Notes under the pieces: generated by a model | Seen by the model: the letters and a program-made list of their open reading frames with translations, nothing else | Database searches by the model: none | What the model was told of the DNA's origin: nothing | Position numbers and translations under genes: made by a program | Shown: piece after piece, positions 30,799 through 31,566 of the stretch | Layout of the letters: each line of letters starts with the position of its first letter | Numbering within the stretch: the stretch's first letter is position 1 | Assembly (NCBI GenBank): GCA_016297555.1 | Contig: JAEDGK010000008.1 | Location: forward strand, 1-31,566 | DNA from: Clostridiaceae bacterium | Lineage (GTDB): Bacteria; Bacillota; Clostridia; Oscillospirales; Acutalibacteraceae | Reading direction: 5' to 3' | Length of the DNA stretch: 31,566 nt

Positions 30799-31566
30799 TC
30801 ATTGATGAAAAATATTCGGCTGTATGAGTGAGGCTCTGACAAGTGCATTTTTTCCGTATTTTTCCCTTATTCTGTCTATGCTGTTTTCGAGTTTTTCAAG
30901 CCGCAGAGCCTTTTGATAGTCATATTCAAACGAAAGCTGAACACATTCGCTGTCACATATCAGCTCACAGGCTCTTATGCCCAGAGAACGCACGGGCATT
31001 TTCTGCCTGTGATATTTTTTAAAAAGCTTCATACCCTGCGCGGCAAGCTCGGAGGCAAGCCTTGTCGGCTGCACAAGCTTTGCCTGATGCTCCGTAATGC
31101 CCAAAAAGCTGTCCCTGACATGAATTTGAACAGTGCCGCAAAGCAGGGAGCATTTGCGAAGCCTTTGAGAAATGCTCTCCGAAAGTCTTAAAAAGGTTCT
31201 GAAAATCTCGGAATCATCAACCAAATCTCTGCTGCCCGTTACGCTTTTGCCTATGCTCTTGGCGGCAGGCATTTCACTCTCGCGCAAAACAGGCGAATAA
31301 TCATAGCCCATTGCGCTGCGCCAAAGCACCTCCCCGTTTTTGCCGAAAACCGAAACGATGATATCATGCCCCGCCGAGGCAATATCGCCTATCGTCATTA
31401 TTCCGAAATCGTTAAGGCGCGCCTTTGTGCTTTTGCCGACCCAAAGCAGAGCTTCCGCCGGCAGAGGCCACACCGTCTGCCTGAAATTTTCTTTTGTAAT
31501 AATGCTTATTCCGTCCGGCTTATTAAGGTCGCTCCCGAGCTTTGCAAAGCATTTATTGAAGCTCAC
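30799..31566 (-). CDS. Y-family DNA polymerase (DinB/ImuB-like), 5'-truncated by window edge
   Basis: The frame runs off the right edge; the GTG at 31566 is internal. 255 residues are visible. VSFNKCFAKLGSDLNKPDG is the end of the palm region of Y-family polymerases. LLWVGKSTKARLNDFGIMTIGDIAS is the thumb helix-hairpin-helix, and the rest is the little-finger domain (VTGSRDLVDDSEIF ... VRSLGIRACEL). It should be a lesion-bypass polymerase. The catalytic acidic residues lie outside the window, so activity cannot be judged. The canonical beta-clamp-binding tail is not obvious at the C-terminus (LIQPNIFHQ). Confidence 0.88.
   Translation of the reverse strand: MSFNKCFAKLGSDLNKPDGISIITKENFRQTVWPLPAEALLWVGKSTKARLNDFGIMTIGDIASAGHDIIVSVFGKNGEVLWRSAMGYDYSPVLRESEMPAAKSIGKSVTGSRDLVDDSEIFRTFLRLSESISQRLRKCSLLCGTVQIHVRDSFLGITEHQAKLVQPTRLASELAAQGMKLFKKYHRQKMPVRSLGIRACELICDSECVQLSFEYDYQKALRLEKLENSIDRIREKYGKNALVRASLIQPNIFHQ

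Overview
The window looks like a chromosomal piece of an anaerobic, spore-capable gut Firmicute in class Clostridia, most like the Oscillospiraceae/Ruminococcus group. This is inferred from gene families and signals, not from a database search. Supporting signs are a T-box leader on thrS, a Spo0H/SigH-like sigma factor, the rny-ymdB pair, an EFR1-type flavodoxin/ferredoxin, a DUF6809-like protein, strong AGGAGG ribosome sites and consensus sigma-A promoters.

Bases 1-6856 hold a compact, co-directional, translationally coupled cluster. It encodes the 3' part of a giant VWA-domain surface protein, a 75-residue four-cysteine peptide whose start overlaps the VWA stop, a hairpin, a membrane-anchored extracytoplasmic protein, an HPr-kinase-like ATPase, a radical SAM/SPASM enzyme and a PqqD-like peptide-binding protein. 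It reads like a RiPP-type maturation system attached to a cell-surface protein, and is the best candidate for an undescribed system here.

Bases ~6880-11377 are a 4.4-kb island bounded by imperfect direct repeats (72 bp, 63 identical by my hand count) of the 3' end of rpsI plus its terminator. Inside are a nitroreductase with a perfect promoter, a frameshifted DUF6809-like gene, a surface protein lacking its N-terminus, gene debris, a C-terminal scrap that looks like a tyrosine recombinase, and an AlbA_2/HATPase regulator. It looks like a decayed integrative element.

Bases 11361-23430 are core genes: rpsI-rplM and T-box-controlled thrS on the minus strand; rny, ymdB, a ttcA-like gene, an archaeal-type phosphoglycerate mutase family gene, the K+ uptake pair ktrB-ktrA, a P-loop kinase and an AIM24-family protein on the plus strand; and one small lipoprotein on the minus strand.

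Bases 23438-31566 are mostly minus-strand: an HtrA-like membrane protease downstream of a PhoR/PhoB-type two-component system (an envelope-stress module), galM and an EFR1 protein, a zinc-ribbon protein with a tRNA-like element in its leader, a SigH-like sigma factor and the 3' part of a Y-family DNA polymerase. One 43-residue Asn/Gln-rich microprotein lies on the plus strand.
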